From: UBA1479 sp048263775
GTDB taxonomy: Bacteria; Pseudomonadota; Alphaproteobacteria; Rhodospirillales; Casp-alpha2
Direction of reading: 5' to 3'
Length of the DNA stretch: 64,000 bases
Assembly (NCBI GenBank): GCA_048263775.1
Contig: JBLXDU010000003.1
Span: forward strand, 310,001-374,000
The notes beneath the pieces were generated by a model. The model was given only the letters and a program-made list of their open reading frames with translations. It had not been told where the DNA came from and did no database searches. The first letter of the stretch is position 1, and the number at the start of each line of letters is the position of its first letter. This document shows, piece by piece, positions 1 to 7,750 of this stretch. A program made the translations under genes and the position numbers.

Positions 1-902
1 AACGGATAACGCCGCAGTTCACCCGCCGACACCGCCTTGTGGCCGGCCAGGGGATGGTCCGCCGATACGAACAAACCCATGGGATCACGCACGATAGGCT
101 CGACCGCCACGCTTTCCAGCAATTCCTTATTCGGTTCGGCGCAGATCAGTACGTCTATTTCACCCGCGTGCATCCCGGTAATCAGTGAGTCAATGGGCCC
201 TTCCACCGTGCGCACCAGAATCTGCGGATGCTGTGCCAACACCCGCGTGATGGCTTCGGGCAGCAGTGCATTCCGCGAATAGGCCAGCCCGCCGACGCAA
301 ACCAGGCCCGAGGATTCACCTTCGAAGGATTGGACGTCGTCCTCCATCTTGCGCAGTTCCGACAGCACGCGCTTGAAGCACAACGCACTGGACACGCCCG
401 CCGGCGTCGCGATCATGCCCGTTGACGTGCGCGAGAACAGGGCCACGCCCAGATCGTCCTCGAGATGACGGATCGACGTCGAAATTGCCGGCTGCGACAC
501 GCCAAGGACCTGGCAGGCCCGCTTGACAGAACCGAAATCATGCACGGCGACCAGGGCACGGAGACGTGACATATCGACATGCATGTGGAACAGGGACGCG
601 TTTTCATGCACGCCGACTTCATGGCCCGAAATCAGCATGTCGCGGAGGTCGTTGAATTCCGCCTGAATGATCCCGCAGCGTTCCGCGACCAGGCTGCCGA
701 CGGGCGTCGGTGACATGCCGTCCTGGGCCCGGGTCAGCAGCGGACGGCCGAATTTTTCCTCCAGAATGCCCAAGGACCGGGACACGGCGGATGGGCTGCG
801 GCGCAGATGCTCGCCCGCCGCCGCGATGCGCCCATGGGCCAGCACGGACGCGAACGTGGCCAAATGGCTGAGGGAAAAATTCTTGTCGAACCGGTTTTGC
901 AC
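1..902 (-). CDS. LysR-type regulator with two N-terminal HTH domains (partial, runs off left edge)
   Basis: The frame is open from a GTG at 902, preceded by GAAGGG, to the window edge, giving 300 residues without the C-terminus. It holds two complete LysR-type winged HTH units. The first is at about residues 8-67, with a SPSAVSRSLGILEEKFGRPL core. The second is at about 112-170, with SQPAISTSIRHLEDDLGVAL. The start of a LysR effector-binding domain follows, beginning near SGLVCVGG. A typical family member is about 300 residues with one HTH, so this one is longer and duplicated. It is divergent from tctC and probably controls the tct/lig operon, presumably through the inverted repeat at 963-990. 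The ligand cannot be read from the sequence. The duplication is seen directly; the regulatory role is inferred from position. Confidence 0.85.
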   Translation of the reverse strand, partial: MQNRFDKNFSLSHLATFASVLAHGRIAAAGEHLRRSPSAVSRSLGILEEKFGRPLLTRAQDGMSPTPVGSLVAERCGIIQAEFNDLRDMLISGHEVGVHENASLFHMHVDMSRLRALVAVHDFGSVKRACQVLGVSQPAISTSIRHLEDDLGVALFSRTSTGMIATPAGVSSALCFKRVLSELRKMEDDVQSFEGESSGLVCVGGLAYSRNALLPEAITRVLAQHPQILVRTVEGPIDSLITGMHAGEIDVLICAEPNKELLESVAVEPIVRDPMGLFVSADHPLAGHKAVSAGELRRYP

Positions 903-962
903 GTGTTCACCCTTCAATCCCGCGGCGCCTGCCTTAGCGCCCGGGAAGCCGCCCAATATAAA

Positions 963-990
963 CAAATTCGACTGGCATATAGCGAATTTG
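963..990. promoter_or_regulatory. Inverted repeat in the lysR-tctC divergent promoter
   Basis: Perfect 8-bp arms CAAATTCG (963-970) and CGAATTTG (983-990) are separated by 12 bases. They lie in the 145-bp gap between the divergent regulator start (902) and tctC (1048). The position and symmetry fit a LysR-type operator controlling both directions. Binding is inferred. Confidence 0.55.
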
Positions 991-1047
991 AAATTGGGGA
1001 ACGGCGACCCGGCGTGTTTCCTTCATAGTCAAAATGGGAGGATAACA

Positions 1048-2034
1048 ATGCTGACAAGATTCCTTACACTCGCCAAAACCACATTCGTCGCGGCGGCCAT
1101 CGCCGTTGCCGCCATGCCGGCGGCCCAGGCCGAATTCCCCGAACAGGCCGTGAAAATCGTCGTCCCCTACAAGGCCGGCGGCAATACGGACGTCATCGCC
1201 CGCATCTTCGCGGACCACCTCCAGGAAGCCCTGGGTGGTGCGGTCGTCGTCGAAAACCGTGGCGGCGGCGGCGGGACCATCGGTGCCGCACTGGTCGCGG
1301 GCGCCAAGCCGGACGGCTATACCCTGCTGTTCGCCACCGCGGGCTCGCACTCCATCAACCCCAATCTACGCAAGATCAAGTACGACCCGATCAAGGACTT
1401 CCAGCCGATCAGCGCGGGCGTGGTCTCATCCCTGCTGATGGTCGTTCACCCCTCGGTGCCGGCCAAAACCCTGAAGGAACTGATCGCCCTGACCTCTTCG
1501 GGCAAGGAGCAATACAACTTCGCCTCGGGCGGGATTGGCACCCTGGCCCATGTCGCGGGCGAACTGTACAACCAGAAGACCGGATCGAAGCTGCCCCATG
1601 TGCCTTACAAAGGCGCCGGTCCTGCCCTCAACGATGCCGTTGCGGGCCGCATCCAGGTCTACATGAACAACATCCCCAAGATCCTACCGCATGTGCAGTC
1701 GGGCGCCCTGCGCCCGCTGGCCCTGGGTGCCGCCAAGCGCTCGGCCCTGCTGCCGGATGTCCCAACTACGGCCGAGGCGGGCTTGGCAGGCATGGAGATG
1801 GGGTCCTGGTTCGGTCTGCTGGCCCCTGCCGGCACGCCGAAGGACGCCGTCGACAAGCTATTCGCCGCCATGCAGTCGGCCAAGACCTCCACCAAAGTGC
1901 TGGAGCGTCTCAAGGGCATCGGCTCGGAAATCGAGATTTCGGACTCTCCGGAACAGTTCGGCGCCTACATGCAGGACCAACTCAAATGGTGGGCCGGCGT
2001 TCTCGACAATCCGGTCTTCAAAAAGAAAAAGTGA
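1048..2034 (+). CDS. tctC: Tripartite tricarboxylate transporter substrate-binding protein (Bug/TctC family)
   Basis: The 328-residue periplasmic receptor starts at the ATG after GGGAGGATAACA, which excludes the longer upstream reading. Residues 1-29 form a signal peptide ending AQA. The Bug-family opening follows: FPEQAVKIVVPYKAGGNTDVIAR, here split as FPEQAVKIVVPY then KAGGNTDVIAR, and later VVENRGGGGGTIGA and KPDGYTLL. The C-terminal PDVPTTAEAG motif is also present. The family binds carboxylates and hands them to the TctA/TctB membrane proteins coded just downstream. Next to LigJ/LigK-like genes, the ligand is plausibly an aromatic acid or a polycarboxylate ring-cleavage intermediate. That ligand is an inference from context only. 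Confidence 0.93.
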   Translation: MLTRFLTLAKTTFVAAAIAVAAMPAAQAEFPEQAVKIVVPYKAGGNTDVIARIFADHLQEALGGAVVVENRGGGGGTIGAALVAGAKPDGYTLLFATAGSHSINPNLRKIKYDPIKDFQPISAGVVSSLLMVVHPSVPAKTLKELIALTSSGKEQYNFASGGIGTLAHVAGELYNQKTGSKLPHVPYKGAGPALNDAVAGRIQVYMNNIPKILPHVQSGALRPLALGAAKRSALLPDVPTTAEAGLAGMEMGSWFGLLAPAGTPKDAVDKLFAAMQSAKTSTKVLERLKGIGSEIEISDSPEQFGAYMQDQLKWWAGVLDNPVFKKKK

Positions 2035-2035
2035 T

Positions 2036-2100
2036 CTGACCCCGTCAACAGGGCGGCCGCGCTTTCCCTGGGTGCGGCTGCCTTGTTGATGCGGGATCAG
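2036..2100 (+). promoter_or_regulatory. Large intercistronic stem-loop between tctC and tctB
   Basis: The tctC stop is followed by a long imperfect inverted repeat. The left arm begins CTGACCCCGTCAACAGGG and the right arm ends TTGATGCGGGATCAG, with a loop of about 13 bases. There is no T tract. It probably protects the tctC message or attenuates read-through, so that the receptor is made in excess over the membrane subunits. Such hairpins are known after binding-protein genes in other operons. Confidence 0.6.
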
Positions 2101-2147
2101 ATATGGTGCAATCACGCCGGGTCGTGGCATCCGTCGGAGCAATAAAC

Positions 2148-2570
2148 ATGGCGCGAGACTTTTCCTGGCTGTTCATCGCCGTCCTTGGTGCAGCAGCCTT
2201 CTACTTCGCCCTCGATTTCAAGTTCGGGACCCTCGCCAACGTCGGCTCCGCCGTTTATCCGCTGATCCTGTCTTCAGCCATCGTCTTGATTTCCCTCTAT
2301 TCCTTTATCTTCTCGCCGCGCGAGGAACCGATGCCGATGAACCGGCGCGCATTCCTCAGCGTCACCGCCTCAGTTGCCGTGTTCATCCTGCTGGTCGAGG
2401 TCGCGGGATTGCTGCCCACGGTGGTGCTGTCGATGGTCATTGCCTACGGCGGACAGTCGGAACGGCGCTATCCGTTCTTTATCGCCTATGCCTGCGTGTT
2501 CGCCGTCGGTGTCTGGCTGATCTTCTCCTACGCCCTTAACCTGCCGATCCCACCCTTCAGGCTGCCCTGA
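2148..2570 (+). CDS. tctB: Tripartite tricarboxylate transporter small membrane subunit TctB
   Basis: This is a 140-residue inner-membrane protein with about four hydrophobic segments (near residues 6-24, 33-50, 65-95 and 115-135). Its size and layout match TctB. I chose the ATG at 2148 because GGAG lies 8 bases upstream; an in-frame start at 2103 would add 15 polar residues without a ribosome site. It lies between tctC and tctA, three bases before tctA. It forms the transport complex with TctA in the usual C-B-A order. Confidence 0.9.
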   Translation: MARDFSWLFIAVLGAAAFYFALDFKFGTLANVGSAVYPLILSSAIVLISLYSFIFSPREEPMPMNRRAFLSVTASVAVFILLVEVAGLLPTVVLSMVIAYGGQSERRYPFFIAYACVFAVGVWLIFSYALNLPIPPFRLP

Positions 2571-2573
2571 CCC

Positions 2574-4091
2574 ATGGAAGATTTCCTGATCGGCCTGTCG
2601 ACGGCCATGATGACCCAGAACCTGCTGGCCTGCCTGGCCGGCGTGTTCCTGGGAACGGCCATCGGCGTCATTCCAGGAATCGGCGCGCTGGCCGCCATTT
2701 CCCTGCTGTTGCCCGTGACCTTCGCCATGGACCCGACCACGGGCATCGTCATGCTGGCCGGCGTGTATTACGGGGCCGAATACGGGGGGTCCACCGCGTC
2801 GATCCTGCTCAACCTGCCCGGCACGCCGTCCAACGCCATCACCTGCCTGGACGGCTATCCCATGGCCCAGAAGGGCGAAGCTGGGGTCGCCCTGTTCATG
2901 ACGACCATCGCGTCCTTCGTCGGCGGCAGCATCGGAATATTGGTTCTAAGCGCCCTGACACCCGCCATCGTTCGGGTCGGCATGGCGTTCGGCGCGGTCG
3001 AGTATTTCGCCATCATCGTGTTCTGCTTCGTCGCCGTCGCCACGATCGGCGGCAGCGATCCGAAAAAGAACTTCGTGATGGTCGCCTTGGGCGCTCTTCT
3101 GGGTACGGTGGGGCTGGATATCTATGACGGGGCTGAGCGTTACAGCTTCGATTCCCACAACCTGATCGATGGGTTGAGCCTGGTCCCCGTGGCCATGGGC
3201 CTGTTTGGTTTGTCGGAAATCATCATGTCGATCCGGGGCGGCGAAACACGCCTCACGGGCCACAGGATCAGCTTCAAATCCATGCTGCCGAGTGCAGTAC
3301 AGTGGAAGCGGTCGTTCTGGCCCATGCTGCGGGGGGCGGCCTCGGGTTGTTTCTTCGGCCCCCTGCCCGGCACCGGCCCCTCGGTCGCGACGATCCTGGC
3401 CTATGCCAATGAAAAGAAACTGTCCCGCCGGCCCGAAGAATTCGGCCACGGCGCCATCGAGGGCGTCGCCGCACCGGAAAGTGCCAACAACGCCGCCGTA
3501 CAGACCGCCTTTGTGCCGACCCTGTCGCTGGGCATCCCCGGCACCCCGACCATGGCCATCATGATCGGGGCCCTGATGATCCACGGGATTGTGCCGGGGC
3601 CGATGCTGATGAGCAACGAACCGCAGTTGTTCTGGGGCCTCGTCGCCAGTTTTTGGATCGGCAATCTGCTACTGCTGGTCATCAACATCCCGCTGATCGG
3701 GCTTTGGGTGTCGTTCCTCAACGTGCCCTACCGGTTGCTCTACCCGGCCATCATCATCCTGATCTGCGTCGGCTCCTACAGCCTGAAGAACAGCACCTTC
3801 GACGTGCTGGTCATGCTGGTCGTCGGCGTCGCCGCCTACGGCCTGCGCCGCCACGGCTTTCTGCCCGCCCCCCTATTGATCGGATTCGTTCTCAGCCCCA
3901 TGCTGGAAGAAAACTTCCGCCGTGCCATGATCATGGGCCGGGGCGACGTGACTTATCTGTTCGACAGCCCCATCAGCCTGGTGACCTGGCTTTTGACTTT
4001 GGGCATGGTGCTGTCGGTGCTCTATCGTCATCAGTTGAAAAGACTCGCCGCCCGCTCCTTGGGCGACACGACCAAAACCGAAAACCGCTAA
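2574..4091 (+). CDS. tctA: Tripartite tricarboxylate transporter large permease TctA
   Basis: The 505-residue polytopic protein has about 11-12 hydrophobic spans. It carries the TctA hallmarks: the GVIPGIGALAAISLLLP segment near the N-terminus, then GAEYGGSTASILLNLPGTPS followed by the GYPMA motif at about residue 95. A second LSLGIPGTPTMAIM repeat lies in the C-terminal half. The length is normal for the family (about 500). It forms the ion-coupled channel of the transporter and lies directly behind tctB, with the ligJ-like gene 19 bases downstream, so the cassette and the enzymes are probably one transcript. Confidence 0.94.
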   Translation: MEDFLIGLSTAMMTQNLLACLAGVFLGTAIGVIPGIGALAAISLLLPVTFAMDPTTGIVMLAGVYYGAEYGGSTASILLNLPGTPSNAITCLDGYPMAQKGEAGVALFMTTIASFVGGSIGILVLSALTPAIVRVGMAFGAVEYFAIIVFCFVAVATIGGSDPKKNFVMVALGALLGTVGLDIYDGAERYSFDSHNLIDGLSLVPVAMGLFGLSEIIMSIRGGETRLTGHRISFKSMLPSAVQWKRSFWPMLRGAASGCFFGPLPGTGPSVATILAYANEKKLSRRPEEFGHGAIEGVAAPESANNAAVQTAFVPTLSLGIPGTPTMAIMIGALMIHGIVPGPMLMSNEPQLFWGLVASFWIGNLLLLVINIPLIGLWVSFLNVPYRLLYPAIIILICVGSYSLKNSTFDVLVMLVVGVAAYGLRRHGFLPAPLLIGFVLSPMLEENFRRAMIMGRGDVTYLFDSPISLVTWLLTLGMVLSVLYRHQLKRLAARSLGDTTKTENR

Positions 4092-4110
4092 GACCACGGG
4101 AAACGTCTCA

Positions 4111-5124
4111 ATGATTATCGACTGCCACGGCCATTACACCACCGCCCCCGCCCAGCATGAAGCCTGGCGCAAGGAACAGATCGACGCCAAAGGCGATCTC
4201 AGCAAGATGAGCGCCAAGGAGCCGGTCATTTCAGACGATGAGTTACGCGACAGTGTGGCCAACACGCAACTGCGCCTGCAGCAGGAACGCGGTACGGACA
4301 TGACGATCTTTTCGCCCCGCGCCGGCGGCATGGGCCATCACATCGGCGACGAGAAGATGAGCATGCAGTGGTCGCGCATCTGCAACGACCAGATCAAGCG
4401 CATCTGCGACATGTTCCCCAACAACTTCGCTCCTGTGGGCCAGTTGCCGCAATCGCCGGGCTGTTCGCCGTCCAATTCAATTCCGGAGCTGGAGCGTCTG
4501 GTCAATGACCTGGGATTCATCGGCGTCAACCTGAACCCGGATCCGTCGGGCGGTCATTGGACAGACCCGCCTCTGACTGATCCTTGGTGGTTCGATCTTT
4601 ACGCCAAGCTGGAGGAACTTCAGGTGCCGGCGATGATTCACGTCAGCCAGTCCTGCAACCCCAACTTCCACTTCACGGGCGCGCACTACATCAACGCCGA
4701 CACGGCCGCCTTCATGCAGCTGTTGGAATCGGACCTGTTCGAACGGTTCCCGAAACTCAAGCTCATCATTCCCCACGGCGGGGGCGCCGTGCCCTATCAC
4801 TGGGGCCGCTACCGGGGCATCGCCATGGGCATGAACCGGCCGGAGCCCAAGGACATGATGGGCCAGAACCTGTACTTCGACACCTGCGTCTATCACCAGC
4901 CGGGCATCAACCTGATGGCCGAGGTCGTGCCTGTGGACAACATCCTGTTCGCCTCCGAACTGCACGGCGCCGTGCGCTGCAAGGACCCGGACACCGGCGA
5001 ATGGTTCGACGACACGCGCCGTTATATCGACGCGACGGCGAACCTGACGTCTGAGGAAAAGGAAAAAGTGTTCTATAAGAACGCGTTGAAGGTATTCTCG
5101 CGGCTCAAGCTGCCGGCCGCCTGA
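4111..5124 (+). CDS. Amidohydrolase-2 family protein, 4-oxalomesaconate hydratase (LigJ)-like
   Basis: The 337-residue protein opens MIIDCHGHYTTAP, with the metal-binding HxH of the amidohydrolase superfamily in the form used by LigJ-type hydratases. It contains IIPHGGGAVPYHWGR around residue 225 and FASELHGAVRCKDPDTG near residue 290. The Glu in the latter corresponds to the catalytic acid I recall for LigJ. LigJ hydrates 4-oxalomesaconate to 4-carboxy-4-hydroxy-2-oxoadipate in the protocatechuate/gallate 4,5-cleavage route. The next gene codes for a LigK-like aldolase that would cleave that product, which supports the assignment. A hydratase or decarboxylase for a related acid is the alternative. 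Confidence 0.8.
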   Translation: MIIDCHGHYTTAPAQHEAWRKEQIDAKGDLSKMSAKEPVISDDELRDSVANTQLRLQQERGTDMTIFSPRAGGMGHHIGDEKMSMQWSRICNDQIKRICDMFPNNFAPVGQLPQSPGCSPSNSIPELERLVNDLGFIGVNLNPDPSGGHWTDPPLTDPWWFDLYAKLEELQVPAMIHVSQSCNPNFHFTGAHYINADTAAFMQLLESDLFERFPKLKLIIPHGGGAVPYHWGRYRGIAMGMNRPEPKDMMGQNLYFDTCVYHQPGINLMAEVVPVDNILFASELHGAVRCKDPDTGEWFDDTRRYIDATANLTSEEKEKVFYKNALKVFSRLKLPAA

Positions 5125-5160
5125 CCCGCCTGCCGAATAAAAACATACGGAGAGACATCC

Positions 5161-5838
5161 ATGACCGTCGGATTTCGCATCAAGAAGACCTGGGACCGCA
5201 TTTCGCCCGACCTGGTCGCCGCGTTCAAACCCTTGCCCGTCGCCAACGTCGGCGACTGCATGTCGCGCATGTTCGCAGGCGGCAATGCGCTGCGCCCCAT
5301 GCACAAGGACGGCGTTCTGGCCGGCCCCGCCTTCACCGTTCTGACCCGGCCGGGCGACAACCTGATGCTGCACAAGGCGATCGACACGGCCCAGCCCGGC
5401 GACGTCATCGTGGTCGACGGCGGCGGCGACCTGACAAATTCCCTGTTCGGCGAAATGATGCTGATGCAGGCGATCAAGCGCGGCGTCGCCGGCCTGGTCC
5501 TCAACGGTGCCGTGCGCGACCGTGATGCCTTCCTGGATCACAACCTGCCGGTCTTCGCGGCCGGCGTCAGCCACCGCGGCCCCTACAAGGACGGCCCCGG
5601 GGAAATCGGCTTTTCCATCTCGCTTTACGGCATGCGCATCAACCCGGGCGACCTGATCCTGGGCGATTGCGACGGCGTACTTTGCGTGCCCAAGGAAGAG
5701 GCCGAGACCGTTCTCGAAGCCTCCCGGCAGAAGAAGGCCGCCGAGGACAAGCAGATGGCCGCCATCGCCGACGGTTCCATCGACCGCAGCTGGGTCGATA
5801 AGGCGCTTGCCGACAAAGGCTGCGAATTCATCGACTGA
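5161..5838 (+). CDS. RraA/HMG-aldolase family protein, likely 4-carboxy-4-hydroxy-2-oxoadipate aldolase (LigK-like)
   Basis: This 225-residue cytosolic class II (metal-dependent) aldolase of the RraA fold has the length of LigK enzymes rather than the roughly 160 residues of RraA. It shows the GDVIVVDGGGD loop and NGAVRDRDAF at about residue 118. The Arg-Asp pair binds substrate and metal in the HMG/CHA aldolases. The expected reaction is cleavage of 4-carboxy-4-hydroxy-2-oxoadipate to pyruvate and oxaloacetate. The gene sits 36 bp behind the ligJ-like gene, with GGAGAGACATCC before the ATG. Substrate identity is inferred from this pairing. Confidence 0.82.
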   Translation: MTVGFRIKKTWDRISPDLVAAFKPLPVANVGDCMSRMFAGGNALRPMHKDGVLAGPAFTVLTRPGDNLMLHKAIDTAQPGDVIVVDGGGDLTNSLFGEMMLMQAIKRGVAGLVLNGAVRDRDAFLDHNLPVFAAGVSHRGPYKDGPGEIGFSISLYGMRINPGDLILGDCDGVLCVPKEEAETVLEASRQKKAAEDKQMAAIADGSIDRSWVDKALADKGCEFID

Positions 5839-5891
5839 ACCGGTCTTCGTCAGGAGACAAAGCCGATCGTCCCCCATAATATGGCGGGCAA

Positions 5892-5912
5892 TGGAGGGCA
5901 CTTGCGCCCTCC
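5892..5912 (+). other. Short GC-rich stem-loop between the aldolase and SDR genes
   Basis: GGAGGGC and GCCCTCC form a seven-base stem around a short loop in the 112-bp gap. No T tract follows, so it is more likely an mRNA processing or stability element than a terminator. Confidence 0.35.
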
Positions 5913-5950
5913 CATAACCGCAACCCGACCACATGGGAGAGACTTCAAGA

Positions 5951-6706
5951 ATGTCCAAGGGAACACTGGCGGGGAAGACCGCCGTCATCACCGGATCGTC
6001 ACGCAATATTGGTAAGGCCACGGCCTTGGCCCTCGCCGCCGACGGCGCCAATATCGTCGTTAACGGCGTGCAGGATCAGGCCGCTGCCGATACGGTGGTC
6101 AAAGAGATCGAAGCCTTGGGCGGCAAGGCCGTCGCCAAGCTGGCCGACGTCGCCACCAAGGCCGGGGCCGATGCCCTGGTGCAGGCCGCCGTCGATGCTT
6201 TCGGCGGGGTCGACATCATGGTGATCAACGCCTCGACCCGCGGCCAGAAGGCGTTTCTGGAAATGCCGCATGAAGATTTCCGCCGCGTCGTCGACACCAC
6301 CATCGACAGCGCCTTTCACCTCTGTCAGGCGGCGATCCCGCATATGCAGAAGGCTGGGTGGGGCCGGGTCATTACCATCGGCGGCGTCAGTTGGTACATC
6401 GGCATGCCCAACCGCATCCACAACCTGACCGGCAAGTCGGCCATCGTCGGCTTCACCCACGGCATCGCGTCCGAATTCGCGACCCAGGGCATCACCGCCA
6501 ACTGCGTGTCGCCGGGGGCGACGGAAACCGTACGCCCGGCATCGGCCGGGACCGGCAATCCGCGCAACGCCATGAACATCCCCATGGAACGTCAGGGCGA
6601 TGTGAAGGAAATGGCGGCCACCGTGCGCTTCCTGTGCCAACCCGATGCCGCCTACATCACCGGGCAGACCATCCACGTCAACGGCGGCCTGTTCCTCGGC
6701 ACCTGA
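5951..6706 (+). CDS. Short-chain dehydrogenase/reductase family protein lacking the catalytic Tyr
   Basis: The 251-residue SDR-fold protein starts at the ATG after GGGAGAGACTTCAAGA. The nucleotide-binding motif TGSSRNIG is at 14-21 (usually TGxxxGxG). The C-terminal ITGQTIHVNGG and the NCVSPG loop are typical of classical SDRs. The usual YxxxK is NLTGK here (Asn158, Lys162), and the Ser position reads Gly145. NNAG is replaced by INAS. Classical NAD(P)-linked alcohol oxidation is therefore doubtful. It may use another residue or catalyse a different reaction. It is the last gene of the tct/lig cluster. The fold call is firm; the function is unknown. Confidence 0.85.
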   Translation: MSKGTLAGKTAVITGSSRNIGKATALALAADGANIVVNGVQDQAAADTVVKEIEALGGKAVAKLADVATKAGADALVQAAVDAFGGVDIMVINASTRGQKAFLEMPHEDFRRVVDTTIDSAFHLCQAAIPHMQKAGWGRVITIGGVSWYIGMPNRIHNLTGKSAIVGFTHGIASEFATQGITANCVSPGATETVRPASAGTGNPRNAMNIPMERQGDVKEMAATVRFLCQPDAAYITGQTIHVNGGLFLGT

Positions 6707-6743
6707 CGCCCAGGCACCGCACAAATTACCGGCGGCGGGGCGT

Positions 6744-7613
6744 TCAGCGGTTCTGGATGTCCCGCCACTGGTCCAGCGTGCGACGGGCCTGATCGACAAT
6801 CGGATAGTCGATGAAATAGCCGTCCATCTGGATGGAGGCGAGTCCCCGTGCCTCCGCTTCCTCGAAAGCGGCGACGACCTTCTCGGCGAAGGTAATTTGT
6901 TCTTCCGTCGGCGTGAACACACCGTTCGTGGGGCCGATCTGATCCGGATGGATGCAGAGCTTTCCTTGATAGCCCATGTCGCGCACTTTTTCGGCCGAAC
7001 GGACCAAACCATCCGTGTCCTTGATGTGGATCCATACGGAATCGATCGGCGGTTCCAGCCCCTCGGCGCGGGAGGCCAGGGCGATTTCAGCCCGCGCATG
7101 ATCGATTTCCGTTTCCGCCAGGGTCCAGCGCATGGACATGTCCTTGGTATAGTCGCCAGCACCGAAGCTGAGCCGCCGCACACGGGTCGGCGCCGCCGCG
7201 ATGGCGCGCACGTTGGCAACGCCCTTGCCGGTTTCGATGATCGGCACAAGGTCGATGGTGCCGACGTCCATGCCCTTATCCCGTTCGATGTTCCCCAAAA
7301 TCCAATCGACGGCGATGACCTGGGCGGCTTCCTCGACCTTGGGCAGGATCAGGCCCGTCAACCAGGGGCCAGTCACGGCCAGGATGTCGTTGAAACAGAA
7401 TTCCGTGTCCCAGGCGTTGACCCGAACGTATCCGCGCTTGCCCGGGTTCTGTTTCAGCGTTTCAACGACCAAGGCGCGGGTCGCCGGTTTTTCGGCGACG
7501 GCGACGGCGTCTTCCAGGTCCAGAATGACGGCGTCGCAATCAAGGGTGAACGCCTTTTCAGCGCGGCGCGCGTGGTTACCGGGGGCAAACAGATAGGTAC
7601 GATGAACGGCCAT
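6744..7613 (-). CDS. HpcH/HpaI aldolase family, CitE-like CoA-ester lyase
   Basis: The 289-residue TIM-barrel protein has the CitE-family opening RTYLFAPGNHARRAEKAF and the metal-site motif DAVILDLEDAV at about 27-37. Further on are PIIETGKGV, the FGAGDYTKD loop and KLCIHPDQI. These enzymes cleave or form malyl-, citramalyl- or citryl-CoA-type esters with divalent metal. The length matches stand-alone CoA-ester lyases. It converges on the SDR gene (38-bp gap) and lies 137 bp behind the M81 gene on the same strand, so it may be read with the transporter operon. The exact substrate cannot be told. Confidence 0.85.
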   Translation of the reverse strand: MAVHRTYLFAPGNHARRAEKAFTLDCDAVILDLEDAVAVAEKPATRALVVETLKQNPGKRGYVRVNAWDTEFCFNDILAVTGPWLTGLILPKVEEAAQVIAVDWILGNIERDKGMDVGTIDLVPIIETGKGVANVRAIAAAPTRVRRLSFGAGDYTKDMSMRWTLAETEIDHARAEIALASRAEGLEPPIDSVWIHIKDTDGLVRSAEKVRDMGYQGKLCIHPDQIGPTNGVFTPTEEQITFAEKVVAAFEEAEARGLASIQMDGYFIDYPIVDQARRTLDQWRDIQNR

Positions 7614-7750
7614 GAGTCAGATATTCCGTGATAGTGAGTGGAAAGGGTGGGTGTTGGATATCAGATAGGGTTGGGGAACTGCCGCCGGGCAGAGGCCTTT
7701 CCCCCGCCGCGCGGATTGCTCCGGAATGATAGGCATCGGGGCGCGCTCTG

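Noticed and set aside
667..1047. N-terminal extension of tctC from an ATG at 667
   Set aside because: The TctC signal peptide and ribosome site start at 1048. The extension is antisense to the LysR-type gene.
4477..6051. A 524-codon open frame on the minus strand
   Set aside because: It is antisense to the LigJ-like and LigK-like genes, which have clear motifs and ribosome sites.
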